Shown: piece after piece, positions 26,493-35,036 of the stretch
How the letters are laid out: each line of letters starts with the position of its first letter
Position numbering within the stretch: the stretch's first letter is position 1
NCBI RefSeq assembly: GCF_030435705.1
Contig: NZ_CP129381.1
Location: 372,001 to 436,000, forward strand
From: Rhizobium sp. SSA_523
GTDB lineage: Bacteria > Pseudomonadota > Alphaproteobacteria > Rhizobiales > Rhizobiaceae
Direction of reading: 5' to 3'
DNA: 64,000 bases
Notes under the pieces: model-generated
The model's database searches: none
The model's input: the letters and a program-made list of their open reading frames with translations, nothing else
Told to the model about the DNA's origin: nothing
Made by a program: the position numbers and the translations under genes

Positions 26493-28136
26493 ATGGAATC
26501 GGCCTTAATCAGCATCAATCTCTTCGGCGCCGTCGCACTGCTGCTGTTTGGTCTGCGCCAGATCAAGGACGGAACGTCGCGCGCCCTGGGGCCAAGGCTG
26601 CGCACCGGCCTTGCCGCCGGCACCAGAAGCGGCCGGCGCTCCATTCTCGCCGGCTTCCTTGCCACCATTGCCCTGCAAAGTTCGACGGCGACGGCGCTTA
26701 TGGTTGCCTCTTTCGTCGAAAAGGACATGATCGTTCCGGCCATGGCGCAAATCGTCATGCTTGGCGCCAATATCGGGACCGCCACCACGGCCTGGATTGT
26801 CTCCTTCGGGCTTGGCTGGTTGTCGCCGCTGCTGCTCCTTGCCGGCGTCATCATGATGCGCATGGCGTCTTCGACGAAGCAGGCGGCAGGAAGCGCGTTG
26901 GTGGGCGTGGGACTGATGCTGCTGTCCCTGCATCTTCTGTCGGCGGCCACGGATCCGATCCGCCAGTCACCCTCGCTCACGCTCTTCATTGCCATGCTCG
27001 CCAATGCCTGGCCGGTCGCTTTGCTGTTTTCGGCGGGACTTGCCGTCCTTGCCTCGTCGAGCCTTGCCGTCGTGGTTCTGATCCTCTCGCTGGCCGCCAG
27101 CGGCAGCATCGATCCGAGCCTGGTCATCGTGCTGGTCCTCGGGGCCAATCTGGGCGGCGCCGTGCCTCCGGTAATCGCCACCATGGGTGCCTCGGTCGCC
27201 GCTCGCCGTGTGACGCTCGGCAATCTCATCATCCGAGTGATCGGTTGTGCCGTCGTGCTGCCCTTTGTCGGCTATGGCGCAAACCTGCTGGAACTCAGTG
27301 CGTTTTCGCATGACCAGCTTGCCGTCGAAGCCCATCTGGTGTTCAACCTCGCCGTGGCGCTGGTCGCCTGGCCGCTATCACCGCTTGCGCTGAGGCTGAC
27401 GGCGGCGATCCTGCCGGAAAAGCGACCGGCGGAGGATCAGCGGAGCTTTCTCGATGCGCATGATCTCGACCACCCCGTCGCCGCGCTTGCCGGGGCAAGC
27501 CGCGAGGTGATGCTGGTCGGCGACCTGATCGAGCGCATGCTGCGTCAGGCTTCGGACGCCATGATCCGCAACGACATGGCGCAGTTGAACGAGATCAGCG
27601 CGCTGGAGGGTCGTGTGGATCGGATCCAGCACGAGATCAAGGTTTTCGTCACCAAAGTGGGACAAGGGACGCTGAGCGACCAGGATTATCGCCGCTCCAT
27701 GGACATTGTGGAATATGCGATCAACCTCGAGCATATCGGCGACATCATCGAGAAGGGCATCCGTCCGGAGATCGCCAAGAAGGTCGGGCTTGGTCTACAA
27801 TTCTCGCAGGCCGGGCAGGAGGAATTGCTGGGACTGTTCGCCATCACGCTCGATAATCTGCGAATGGCACAGACGGTCTTTGCGACGCATGACGGAGACC
27901 TGGCCAGGCGTCTTGTCGAGGTGAAAGAGGATGTGCGCCGGCTGGAAAAGCAGTCCTCGGCGCGTCACCTGCAGCGCCTGCGCGAGGGCCGGGCGGACAG
28001 TATCCAGACAAGCTCGCTTCATCTGGATCTCCTGCGGGACCTGAAACGGATCAATGCCCATATCGTATCGGTTGCACTTCCCATTTTGAGCGATAGCGGT
28101 CTCCTGAACGAAAGCCGCATTCGCCAGGTCAGCTGA
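26493..28136 (+). CDS. Na/Pi cotransporter family protein with PhoU-like C-terminus
   Basis: 547 residues. The membrane half (about 1-310) has the duplicated Na/Pi motif: LQSSTATALM with GANIGTATTAW in the first repeat, and GANLGGAVPPVIATMG in the second. The cytosolic half (about 335-540) is PhoU-like and helical. E. coli YjbB has this architecture and exports phosphate, so removal of surplus Pi is plausible; import cannot be excluded. It closes an operon of three phosphatases, where liberated phosphate would need an outlet. It converges with the LacI gene, with 13 bp between stops. Confidence 0.9.
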   Translation: MESALISINLFGAVALLLFGLRQIKDGTSRALGPRLRTGLAAGTRSGRRSILAGFLATIALQSSTATALMVASFVEKDMIVPAMAQIVMLGANIGTATTAWIVSFGLGWLSPLLLLAGVIMMRMASSTKQAAGSALVGVGLMLLSLHLLSAATDPIRQSPSLTLFIAMLANAWPVALLFSAGLAVLASSSLAVVVLILSLAASGSIDPSLVIVLVLGANLGGAVPPVIATMGASVAARRVTLGNLIIRVIGCAVVLPFVGYGANLLELSAFSHDQLAVEAHLVFNLAVALVAWPLSPLALRLTAAILPEKRPAEDQRSFLDAHDLDHPVAALAGASREVMLVGDLIERMLRQASDAMIRNDMAQLNEISALEGRVDRIQHEIKVFVTKVGQGTLSDQDYRRSMDIVEYAINLEHIGDIIEKGIRPEIAKKVGLGLQFSQAGQEELLGLFAITLDNLRMAQTVFATHDGDLARRLVEVKEDVRRLEKQSSARHLQRLREGRADSIQTSSLHLDLLRDLKRINAHIVSVALPILSDSGLLNESRIRQVS

Positions 28137-28149
28137 GCCGGCATGAGCC

Positions 28150-29136
28150 TCAGCGGGCCGTGGCCCGTTCCACCATGCTTACCGGCACGACCTGAAGACG
28201 TGTCTCCGGCGCGTCATTGTCCAGCGCTGCAAGCACTTTCTCCGTCAGCGCATCGAAGGATTGGGCGATGGTCGTCAGCTGGTAGCTTTTCCAGCCGGCC
28301 TGGGGGATATCGTCAAAGCCGACGACCGAAAGATCCTGCGGCACGCGCCGCTTCATTTCCAGCCGGGCGGCATCCAGAAAGCCGAGTGCCAGCAGATCTG
28401 TGACGCAGAAGGCGCCGTCGATCTCCTTGTCCGCCAACAATTCGCAGCCGGCCTTGTAGCCTGTTTCATAGGTGGTCGGTCCATCGGACCAGGGAACCAC
28501 TTCGATATCCTCCGCAACCATGCGGGTGGTGAAGGCCCTGGCGCGTCGTAGCTGCGCCGGCGTCTGGCTGCCGCTGGTAACGACGGCGACCTTCTTGCAT
28601 TTGGCCGCCCGCAGCCGCATGGCCGCCAGATCCGCGCCATGCGAATCGTCGCTCAGGACGATATTCGTATCCGTTCGGTCCATGCTCTGGTTGATCAGGA
28701 TCAGGCGTACGCCGTTGGCGATGCATTCGTCGACGATCGAGGCCGGCGGCTCGCCCGAAAGCACGACGATCGCCTGGGCGCGGAATTCGAAGAGCAGTTC
28801 GATCAGCGGCGCGATGTCCTTGCGCGCATCCGCGGCATTGAGCAAGAGACATTGCGTTCCGCGCCGGAGAAGGCCCAGGCTGAGGGCATCGAGTTGCCTG
28901 GAAATGAAGGGCGAGCTCAGATTGGCGCCAACCACGCCGATCAGGTTGGAGCGGTCGTTGTTCAGTCCCTGCGCCAGACGGTTGACGCGGTAGCCGAGTT
29001 CCTGCGCTGCCTTGAGCACCTTCTTGCGCACAGCTTTCGATACGCTGCCGCCGGGCGTGAAGGTGCGCGACACGGTGGAGCGCGATACGCGCGCACGCTT
29101 TGCCACTTCTTCCGCAGTTACGAACCCACGAGCCAT
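28150..29136 (-). CDS. LacI family transcriptional regulator of the phosphatase/ABC locus
   Basis: 328 residues: N-terminal LacI helix-turn-helix (VTAEEVAKRARVSRSTVSRTF, then a hinge RVNRLAQGLNNDRSN) and a periplasmic-binding-like sugar domain ending in VVGFDDIPQAGWKSYQLTTIAQ. ATG at 29136 preceded by AGGGA; an earlier in-frame ATG at 29154 is possible. It lies between the phosphatase operon and the three-binding-protein ABC importer and diverges from the importer. Three similar 16-bp palindromes in front of both units make it the likely common repressor, released by a sugar or sugar-phosphate-like ligand (inference). Confidence 0.9.
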   Translation of the reverse strand: MARGFVTAEEVAKRARVSRSTVSRTFTPGGSVSKAVRKKVLKAAQELGYRVNRLAQGLNNDRSNLIGVVGANLSSPFISRQLDALSLGLLRRGTQCLLLNAADARKDIAPLIELLFEFRAQAIVVLSGEPPASIVDECIANGVRLILINQSMDRTDTNIVLSDDSHGADLAAMRLRAAKCKKVAVVTSGSQTPAQLRRARAFTTRMVAEDIEVVPWSDGPTTYETGYKAGCELLADKEIDGAFCVTDLLALGFLDAARLEMKRRVPQDLSVVGFDDIPQAGWKSYQLTTIAQSFDALTEKVLAALDNDAPETRLQVVPVSMVERATAR

Positions 29137-29325
29137 CGATCTGTCCCTGTCCATCTCGTCTCACCACAGGCCACAAAGCTTGGATATTTCCAATCCCCAA
29201 AATTCCGATCCTGCTGCAGCACTGGAATAATCTGGGCTTCTTACCGGTAGCCGGCCCCGGCAGCACAGCCTTCCAAGGCCGCGGCGGGTCGACATAGCCG
29301 ATATTTCCCACAAGCATCCATGCAA

Positions 29326-29341
29326 TTGGTCGCGCGTGCAA
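29326..29341. promoter_or_regulatory. LacI-type operator 1 of the ABC importer
   Basis: TTGGTCGCGCGTGCAA, an imperfect 16-bp palindrome (12 of 16 positions symmetric) centred on GCGC. It shares CGCGTGCAA with the site before the phosphatase operon. It is 69 bp upstream of operator 2, a spacing that could allow looping. Confidence 0.5.
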
Positions 29342-29394
29342 TAAAAATCGTATAGAGGCGCAGTTTTATCAAACGATATCAGTTAGATAAAATA

Positions 29395-29410
29395 GTGAGC
29401 GCGCGTGCAT
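29395..29410. promoter_or_regulatory. LacI-type operator 2 of the ABC importer
   Basis: GTGAGCGCGCGTGCAT, palindromic in its TG..CGCGCG..CA positions. It ends 8 bp before the -35 hexamer of the putative importer promoter, a position suitable for repression. Confidence 0.5.
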
Positions 29411-29418
29411 TTTAATGA

Positions 29419-29447
29419 TTGACAAAACGAAGCCCAGAACGGATCAT
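29419..29447 (+). promoter_or_regulatory. Putative sigma-70 promoter of the ABC importer operon
   Basis: TTGACA at 29419-29424 (consensus -35), a 17-bp spacer, then GATCAT (4 of 6 to TATAAT). It lies just downstream of operator 2 and would give an untranslated leader of about 215 nt. Confidence 0.45.
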
Positions 29448-29667
29448 CATCCTGTCGCCGGACCGAATGGAGCAGACATCCAGAAAGTCCGGCGATCATG
29501 AATGCCGAAGCATTGGCGTTCGCGAGGGGCTGGCGGGCCGGGAGTCCCGCCGGGAGGATTGAAGACATCGCTGGAGCTGACGCTTGAGGCTGCCAATTCG
29601 CAGCCCGCGCGGGCGCGTTCACGCGTCCAAGTGCGTGACGCTGCGATAGATGGCCTGTGGAGGAATG

Positions 29668-31521
29668 ATGGCTTTCCTGAGTGACAAAACCGAGGCGCGA
29701 ACGCTGGGGAGCAGCGCGTCCACCGCGCCCTCCGCGTGGCAGGCCTGGCGTTACCGGCTGAAGATCGCGCTCCGCGAGCCAACCACCCTGATCGGCCTGC
29801 TGACGGCCCTGCTCTTCACCTATCTGATCGTCGTGCCGATCATCTCGATCGTACTGGATTCCGTCCGGGTCCAGTTCGGCCACGAGCGCCGCCTCGGCAA
29901 GGATGTGGGTGAACTGACATTCTATTACGTCGACCGGGCCTTCTTTTCGCCCGTCGCGACCGACCTTTTCTGGCGGCCTTTGTTCAATACCTTGACGGTG
30001 GCGCTAGGGGCAATCTCGCTTTCCCTGGTGATCGGCACGGTGCTTGCCTGGCTGATCAGCCGAACCGACATGTTCGGCCGCCGCTGGTTCGCCACCGCCC
30101 TCATCGTGCCTTACATGCTGCCCGCCTGGACCTTCGCGCTGGCCTGGACGACGCTGTTCAAGAATCGCACCGTGGGCGGCCAGCCCGGCTGGTTCGAGGC
30201 CATGGGGTTTACACCGCCGGACTGGCTTGCCTATGGGCGGGTCCCGATCATCGTGATACTGGCGCTGCATTATACGCCATTCGTCATCCTTCTCTTCGGC
30301 TCGGCGCTTCGCCGGTTCGATTCTCAGCTCGAGGATTCCGCCCGCATCCTGGGGGCCCGCCGTTATCAGGTCGCGGTCCAGATCATCTTGCCGCTGATGC
30401 GGCCGGCGCTTCTGTCGTCGATGGTGCTGATCTTCGCAAAGTGCCTGGGCGAGTTCGGGGTGCCTTACGTGCTCGGCCTGCCGGTCAAGTTCGAGGTCCT
30501 GTCCACTTCGCTCTTCCGGAGCATAGCCTCCCGTCAGACGGGTGTTGCCGGGGTCGTCGCGGCGTCGATCATGCTGATCGGCATCATCACCCTGATGATC
30601 GACGCCAGGCTGGTCCGCGAGGCGCGCCGCTTCGTCACGATCGGTTCCAAAGGCTCGATGAACCGTCAGAGCCGCCTGGGCAGGCTTCGCCTTCCGGCCA
30701 CGGCGTTTGCGGCGGCAATCTTCATCCTGAGCGTCGGAATGCCCTTGCTGACGCTGGTACTCTCGACCGTGATGAAGGTGCCGGCGCGCTTCACGCTCGA
30801 CAATTTCACCCTGGATTACTGGATCGGCACCGACCTCCATACGGTCGCCCTGCAGACCGGCGTCCTGCTCAGCCCCGATCTCTGGGCTGCGGCCAAGAAT
30901 ACGCTGATGATCGTCGGCCTCGCATCGGTGACGTCGGGCGTGCTCGGCCTGCTTGTCGGCTATGTCGTCATCCGCACGCCAATGCGCAGCCTGTCCACCT
31001 TTCTTCGGCAGGTGACTTTCCTGCCATATCTCGTGCCGGGAATCGCGTTTGCGGCGGCCTATCTCTCGCTGTTTGCAGTGCCTCGCGGCCCGGTCCCCGC
31101 CCTCTACGGCACAGTCACCATCCTGATGCTCGCCTTGATTGCCGATCAGATGCCCTATGCGTCCCGTGCCGGCATTTCGGCCATGACGCAGCTCGGAAAG
31201 GATCCCGAAGAGGCGGCGCAGATTGCCGGTGCCGGTTGGTTCCGGCGGATGATTTCGATCGTCATCCCGATCCAGAAGGGCTCGCTCGTCACCGGCGTTC
31301 TGTTGCCCTTCATCTCGGGCATCAAGGGGCTCAGCCTGTTCGTCATCCTGGCGGTGCCGAGCACCGACGTTCTGACCACCTTTTCGCTCCGCCTGGTCGA
31401 TTATCACTATACGCAGGCAGCCAATGCCGTGGTGCTGATCATTGCCGCGATCGCCTATCTCGGCACCCTGCTGGCGCAGAAGCTGACCCGCACAAATCTT
31501 GCAGAAGGACTTGGAAGCTGA
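29668..31521 (+). CDS. ABC importer fused permease (FbpB/AfuB type)
   Basis: 617 residues formed by two linked permease domains (roughly 40-310 and 345-615), each with about six membrane helices and an EAA loop for the ATPase (LEDSARILGARRYQVAVQIILPL; DPEEAAQIAGAGWFRRMISIVIPI). Such fused permeases occur in the Fe3+/AfuABC group, part of which imports hexose phosphates. The ATG at 29668 follows GGAGG by 4 nt; ATGs at 29665 and 29650 are alternatives. Its stop overlaps the ATPase start by one base. Substrate is set by three binding proteins encoded downstream. Confidence 0.92.
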   Translation: MAFLSDKTEARTLGSSASTAPSAWQAWRYRLKIALREPTTLIGLLTALLFTYLIVVPIISIVLDSVRVQFGHERRLGKDVGELTFYYVDRAFFSPVATDLFWRPLFNTLTVALGAISLSLVIGTVLAWLISRTDMFGRRWFATALIVPYMLPAWTFALAWTTLFKNRTVGGQPGWFEAMGFTPPDWLAYGRVPIIVILALHYTPFVILLFGSALRRFDSQLEDSARILGARRYQVAVQIILPLMRPALLSSMVLIFAKCLGEFGVPYVLGLPVKFEVLSTSLFRSIASRQTGVAGVVAASIMLIGIITLMIDARLVREARRFVTIGSKGSMNRQSRLGRLRLPATAFAAAIFILSVGMPLLTLVLSTVMKVPARFTLDNFTLDYWIGTDLHTVALQTGVLLSPDLWAAAKNTLMIVGLASVTSGVLGLLVGYVVIRTPMRSLSTFLRQVTFLPYLVPGIAFAAAYLSLFAVPRGPVPALYGTVTILMLALIADQMPYASRAGISAMTQLGKDPEEAAQIAGAGWFRRMISIVIPIQKGSLVTGVLLPFISGIKGLSLFVILAVPSTDVLTTFSLRLVDYHYTQAANAVVLIIAAIAYLGTLLAQKLTRTNLAEGLGS

Positions 31522-32654
31522 TGCCTACGATCAACCTGCGCGGCGCGCAGAAGAACTACGGTGTGAATGCCGCGAACGCCGTGGCCGATCTGGACCTGGA
31601 AATCCGCGACGGCGAATTCATGTGCCTGCTCGGTCCCTCCGGCTGCGGCAAGACGACGACACTGCGGATGATCGCCGGCCTCGAGAACCTTTCCGGCGGC
31701 GAGATCCAGGTGGGAGAACGCGTCGTCGATTCCGTATGCCAGGGCATATTCGTGCCGCCGGAAAAACGGGAAATGGGTCTGGTCTTTCAGAGCTACGCGC
31801 TCTGGCCGCATCTGACCATCGAGCGCAACACGGATTTCGGCCTTCGCCTGCGCAATCTGCCGAAGCAGGAGCGCGAGGCGCGGGTTGAGCGGGTCATGCA
31901 GGCGCTCGACATTGCCAAATATCGTGACCGCTATCCGTCGCAGCTATCGGGCGGCCAGCAGCAACGCGTTGCGCTGGCCCGCATGCTGGCCGTCAATCCC
32001 GGCGTGCTTCTTCTCGATGAGCCGCTCTCCAACCTCGATGCGCGGCTGCGGCTGGAAATGCGGGCCGAATTGAAGCGCCTGCATAATGAGTTCAAGACGA
32101 CGATCATCTTCGTGACCCATGATCAGTGGGAAGCCATGACCCTGGCCACCACCATTGCGGTGATGAACGAGGGCACGCTGCAGCAGATGGGAACGCCCAA
32201 TGATATCTATGACCGTCCCGCCAACCGGTTCGTTGCCGAATTCGTCGGGAGCCCGCCCATCAACATCCTGACATTCGGCAGGCCGGGAGTATCCGACATC
32301 GCGGACAAGGCGGAAGCCTTCTTCTCCAGCCATTATTCGAGCCTGCGCGGAATAGGCTCGATCGGCATGCGACCGGAGGCGCTGGCCTATTCGCGGGATA
32401 AGCAGGACGTTCCGGCCGGCAGCTTCAGCATGGAGATGACGACCACCGGCGTGCTGCCTACCGGCGGCAGCTGGATCCTGGAATTGAAGAGCGACAATCA
32501 CACGCTCTTCCTCACGACCCATGTCCTGCCGCGAATCGAGACGGGCGAAAGGGTCTTTGTCCACGCGCCGCCGGAAGCCCTTCATGTGTTCAACGCCAAA
32601 GGCGAGCGCATGGACGAGGCAGACGCTCTGCTGAGGCGGACCATGCACAGCTGA
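31521..32654 (+). CDS. ABC importer ATPase (FbpC/AfuC/UgpC type)
   Basis: 377 residues. Walker A LGPSGCGKTT (about residue 37), Q-loop VFQSYALWPH, signature LSGGQQQRVALARM, Walker [18 protein letters not shown]-loop VTHDQWEAMT, and a C-terminal TOBE-like regulatory region (about 240-375). ATG overlaps the permease stop (TGATG), indicating coupling. Note Trp in the H-loop region (THDQWEA) where Val or Glu is usual. It powers the permease encoded just upstream. Confidence 0.93.
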   Translation: MPTINLRGAQKNYGVNAANAVADLDLEIRDGEFMCLLGPSGCGKTTTLRMIAGLENLSGGEIQVGERVVDSVCQGIFVPPEKREMGLVFQSYALWPHLTIERNTDFGLRLRNLPKQEREARVERVMQALDIAKYRDRYPSQLSGGQQQRVALARMLAVNPGVLLLDEPLSNLDARLRLEMRAELKRLHNEFKTTIIFVTHDQWEAMTLATTIAVMNEGTLQQMGTPNDIYDRPANRFVAEFVGSPPINILTFGRPGVSDIADKAEAFFSSHYSSLRGIGSIGMRPEALAYSRDKQDVPAGSFSMEMTTTGVLPTGGSWILELKSDNHTLFLTTHVLPRIETGERVFVHAPPEALHVFNAKGERMDEADALLRRTMHS

Positions 32655-32691
32655 CAGGAATGAGACGGGACGCTTGCTGAAGGAGGACAGT

Positions 32692-33831
32692 ATGAAGCGG
32701 GCAATGAAGGTATATTCGGGCACAAGGATGCATCGGCTTCTGGGAACGGCCGCGGCACTGACGATGCTGGCAGGAGGGGCAGGGGCGGAGGAGGCCTTCA
32801 ACCTCGAAACGCTTGTCGAGGCGGCCAAAAAGGAAAAGGCCATCACCGTCTATGACAGCACCGGCAAGATCGTCGAAATGGCGGCGAATTTCGCCAAGGC
32901 CTATGGTCTTTCCGCAGAGGGCTCGAAGGTCAAGGCCACGGCGCAGCTGGAGATGATCATCCGCGAGGCGCGGGCCAACAATATCCAGGGCGACGTCTCC
33001 ATCATCAGCGATGCGCCAGCTGCCATGGCCCAGCTGATCCCGCAGGGCTTTGCCGAAAGCTGGCTGCCGCCCGATCTGGCCAGCAAGATCGCGCCGGAGC
33101 ACCAAAACCCTTTGACGGTGGTCAACAGCGCCAATGTCTGGGCCTATAATACCGAGCTCTTCGACAAATGCCCGGTATCGAACATCTGGCAGCTTACGGA
33201 GCCCGAATGGAAGGGCAAGGTTGCCATGCAGGACCCGCTCGGCAAGGCGTCCTATGTCGACTGGTTCAACCAGATGGCAATGCATGGCGACGAAGACGTG
33301 GCCTCCGCCTACAAGGCGCTTTACGGCAAGGATCTCGACACGAAGGAACAGAGCGCTACCGCATCGTGGATCAAGGCTCTTGCATCGAATGCGCCATTGT
33401 TGACCGATGCCGATGCGGCGGCCGCCGATGCTGTCGGCGCCCCTGGCCAGTCAAAGCCCTTCATGGGACTGATCAGCTCGGCCAAGTTCCGTGACAATGC
33501 CGACAAGGGCATGAAGCTCGGCCTGTGCAAGGATCTGAAGCCTTGGCTTGGCTGGCTCTATCCCGGTGTCGGGCTGATCACCAAGGGCACCGACAGTCCT
33601 AATGCGGCCAGGCTCTTCATCCATTACGTGATGACGGCGGAAGGGATCGCGCCGCAGGCGATCGACGGAAAAATGTCCACCAATCGCGATGTCGGCCTGC
33701 CGGCGGATGAGCCGTCGGGCATCGGTGCCGCGCTCGACCAGCTGCTGCCCTACAGCATGGCGACCGCTCTGTCGGATTGGGACGAGCGGGAAGGCTGGCA
33801 GGATTTCTGGCGGATGAACTACCACAAATGA
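32692..33831 (+). CDS. ABC substrate-binding protein, AfuA/FbpA-like, copy 1
   Basis: 379 residues. Signal peptide of about 32 residues ends at GGAGA before EEAFNLETL. The mature protein begins a family-1 binding fold with the loop ITVYDSTGKIVE, a Ser/Thr-rich segment where AfuA-type proteins contact a phosphate, rather than the Tyr cluster of ferric-binding FbpA. AGGAGG lies 5 nt before the ATG. It is one of three tandem paralogues after a single permease/ATPase pair; by eye it is closest to copy 3. The ligand is probably a phosphorylated compound (inference from the neighbouring phosphatases). Confidence 0.88.
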   Translation: MKRAMKVYSGTRMHRLLGTAAALTMLAGGAGAEEAFNLETLVEAAKKEKAITVYDSTGKIVEMAANFAKAYGLSAEGSKVKATAQLEMIIREARANNIQGDVSIISDAPAAMAQLIPQGFAESWLPPDLASKIAPEHQNPLTVVNSANVWAYNTELFDKCPVSNIWQLTEPEWKGKVAMQDPLGKASYVDWFNQMAMHGDEDVASAYKALYGKDLDTKEQSATASWIKALASNAPLLTDADAAAADAVGAPGQSKPFMGLISSAKFRDNADKGMKLGLCKDLKPWLGWLYPGVGLITKGTDSPNAARLFIHYVMTAEGIAPQAIDGKMSTNRDVGLPADEPSGIGAALDQLLPYSMATALSDWDEREGWQDFWRMNYHK

Positions 33832-33851
33832 CTGGCGGACCGGAGAGTATC

Positions 33852-34991
33852 ATGACCAACCATGCCAATGTAACAAGCTCGCATCGCAGGAGAGCCGTCG
33901 CGGCTGCGGCGATTTTCACGTCCCTGTCCTGCGCAGGCTCCGCTTTTGCTGAGCAGGCCTTCGATCTCGACGCTTTGATCGAGGCGGCGAAGAAGGAGCC
34001 GCCGATCACCGTCTACGCAGTGACCGGCAAGATCGTCGATACAGCCCAGGCCTTCACCACGAAATTCGGCGTTCAGGCGAGCGGCAAGAAAGTCAATGAG
34101 GCAACGCAGATCGAATTGCTGATCCGCGAGCATCAGGCGGGCAATGTCGTCGGCGATGTCAGCCTTGCCACGGATGTCGCCTCTGCCATGGGCGAATTGC
34201 TGCCCCAGGGCATCGTCACCAACTGGGCGCCGCCGGATCTTTCCGGCGATATTGCAGAAAACCTGCGCGACCCGCTGGTCGTCGTCTACGATCCGCATGT
34301 CTTCACCTACAATACCGAGAAATACGACAGCTGCCCGGTGACCAACATCTGGCAGCTGACGGAGCCGCAGTGGAAGGGCAAGCTTGCTATGCTCGACCTG
34401 TTCGACAAGCCGCTGTATGCGGACTGGTTCAACCAGATCGAGAGCCATCATGACGCGGAAATGGCCAAGGCCTACGAGTCGCTTTACGGCAAGCCTCTCG
34501 ACACCAGCGGCCAGACGGCGACCGCGGCCTGGGTCAAGGCTTTCGCGCAGAACGGACCGATTCTTTCGGACTCCTCGACGGTTGCAGAAGCCGCCGGAGC
34601 GCCAGGCCAGGCGGATCCCTTCTTCGTCATCACCTCGACGGCCAAATATCGCGACAACCAGTCCAAGGGGTTGAAACTCGGCTTCTGCTCCGGCGTAAAG
34701 CCTTTTGCCGGGTTCCTCTATCCCGGCTTCGGCCTGATCGCCGCGCAGACCAAGAGCCCGAACGCCGCCAGACTCTTCGTTCGCTACCTGATGACGGAGG
34801 AAGGCATCGCGCCGCAGACGGCGGATGGCAAGATCTCCGGCAATTCGAAAATTGGCCTGCCGGCAGACGAGCCTTCCGGTATCGGCAAACACCTCGACAC
34901 ACTGATGGCATTCAGCGCGGCCACCGCAGCCGAAGATCTCGATAAGCGGGAAGGCTGGCAGGATTTCTGGCGTGTGAATTACAAGAAATAA
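33852..34991 (+). CDS. ABC substrate-binding protein, AfuA/FbpA-like, copy 2
   Basis: 379 residues, same length as copy 1, with a signal peptide ending at GSAFA before EQAFDLDAL. The ligand-loop equivalent reads ITVYAVTGKIVD, lacking the Asp-Ser pair of copies 1 and 3, and several other segments diverge, for example DVSLATDVASAMGELL for the DAPAAMAQL of copy 1. This suggests a different specificity within one substrate class. It starts 20 bp after copy 1 with GGAG at 33842. The shared C-terminal string REGWQDFWR confirms common descent. Confidence 0.88.
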   Translation: MTNHANVTSSHRRRAVAAAAIFTSLSCAGSAFAEQAFDLDALIEAAKKEPPITVYAVTGKIVDTAQAFTTKFGVQASGKKVNEATQIELLIREHQAGNVVGDVSLATDVASAMGELLPQGIVTNWAPPDLSGDIAENLRDPLVVVYDPHVFTYNTEKYDSCPVTNIWQLTEPQWKGKLAMLDLFDKPLYADWFNQIESHHDAEMAKAYESLYGKPLDTSGQTATAAWVKAFAQNGPILSDSSTVAEAAGAPGQADPFFVITSTAKYRDNQSKGLKLGFCSGVKPFAGFLYPGFGLIAAQTKSPNAARLFVRYLMTEEGIAPQTADGKISGNSKIGLPADEPSGIGKHLDTLMAFSAATAAEDLDKREGWQDFWRVNYKK

Positions 34992-34997
34992 AGCTTG

Positions 34998-35015
34998 CGG
35001 CAGGTAGGCCTGCCG
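34998..35015 (+). terminator. Hairpin between binding-protein copies 2 and 3
   Basis: Perfect 7-bp stem CGGCAGG/CCTGCCG with a TAGG loop, 6 nt after the copy 2 stop. No U-run follows, so it is more likely a partial attenuator or an mRNA-stabilising 3' structure that sets the relative output of the binding proteins. Confidence 0.4.
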
Positions 35016-35036
35016 ATTTCCTTGGGAGGGGAGAGC

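Larger units (their letters stand above)
29137..29667. other. Divergent control region and long leader of the ABC importer
   Basis: 531 bp with no convincing gene. It holds two LacI-like operators, an AT-rich dyad (TTTTATC at 29364, GATAAAA at 29386, around GATATC), a sigma-70-like promoter, and then about 220 bp of leader before the permease ATG. The leader includes a GGCGGG/CCCGCC hairpin near 29533-29553. No known riboswitch was recognised. Confidence 0.5.

Noticed and set aside
30441..32654. A 737-codon frame that seems to fuse an N-terminal extension to the importer ATPase
   Set aside because: The first 360 codons run out of frame through the permease gene and are Arg/Pro/Asp-rich nonsense. 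The ATPase begins at the ATG at 31521, which overlaps the permease stop.
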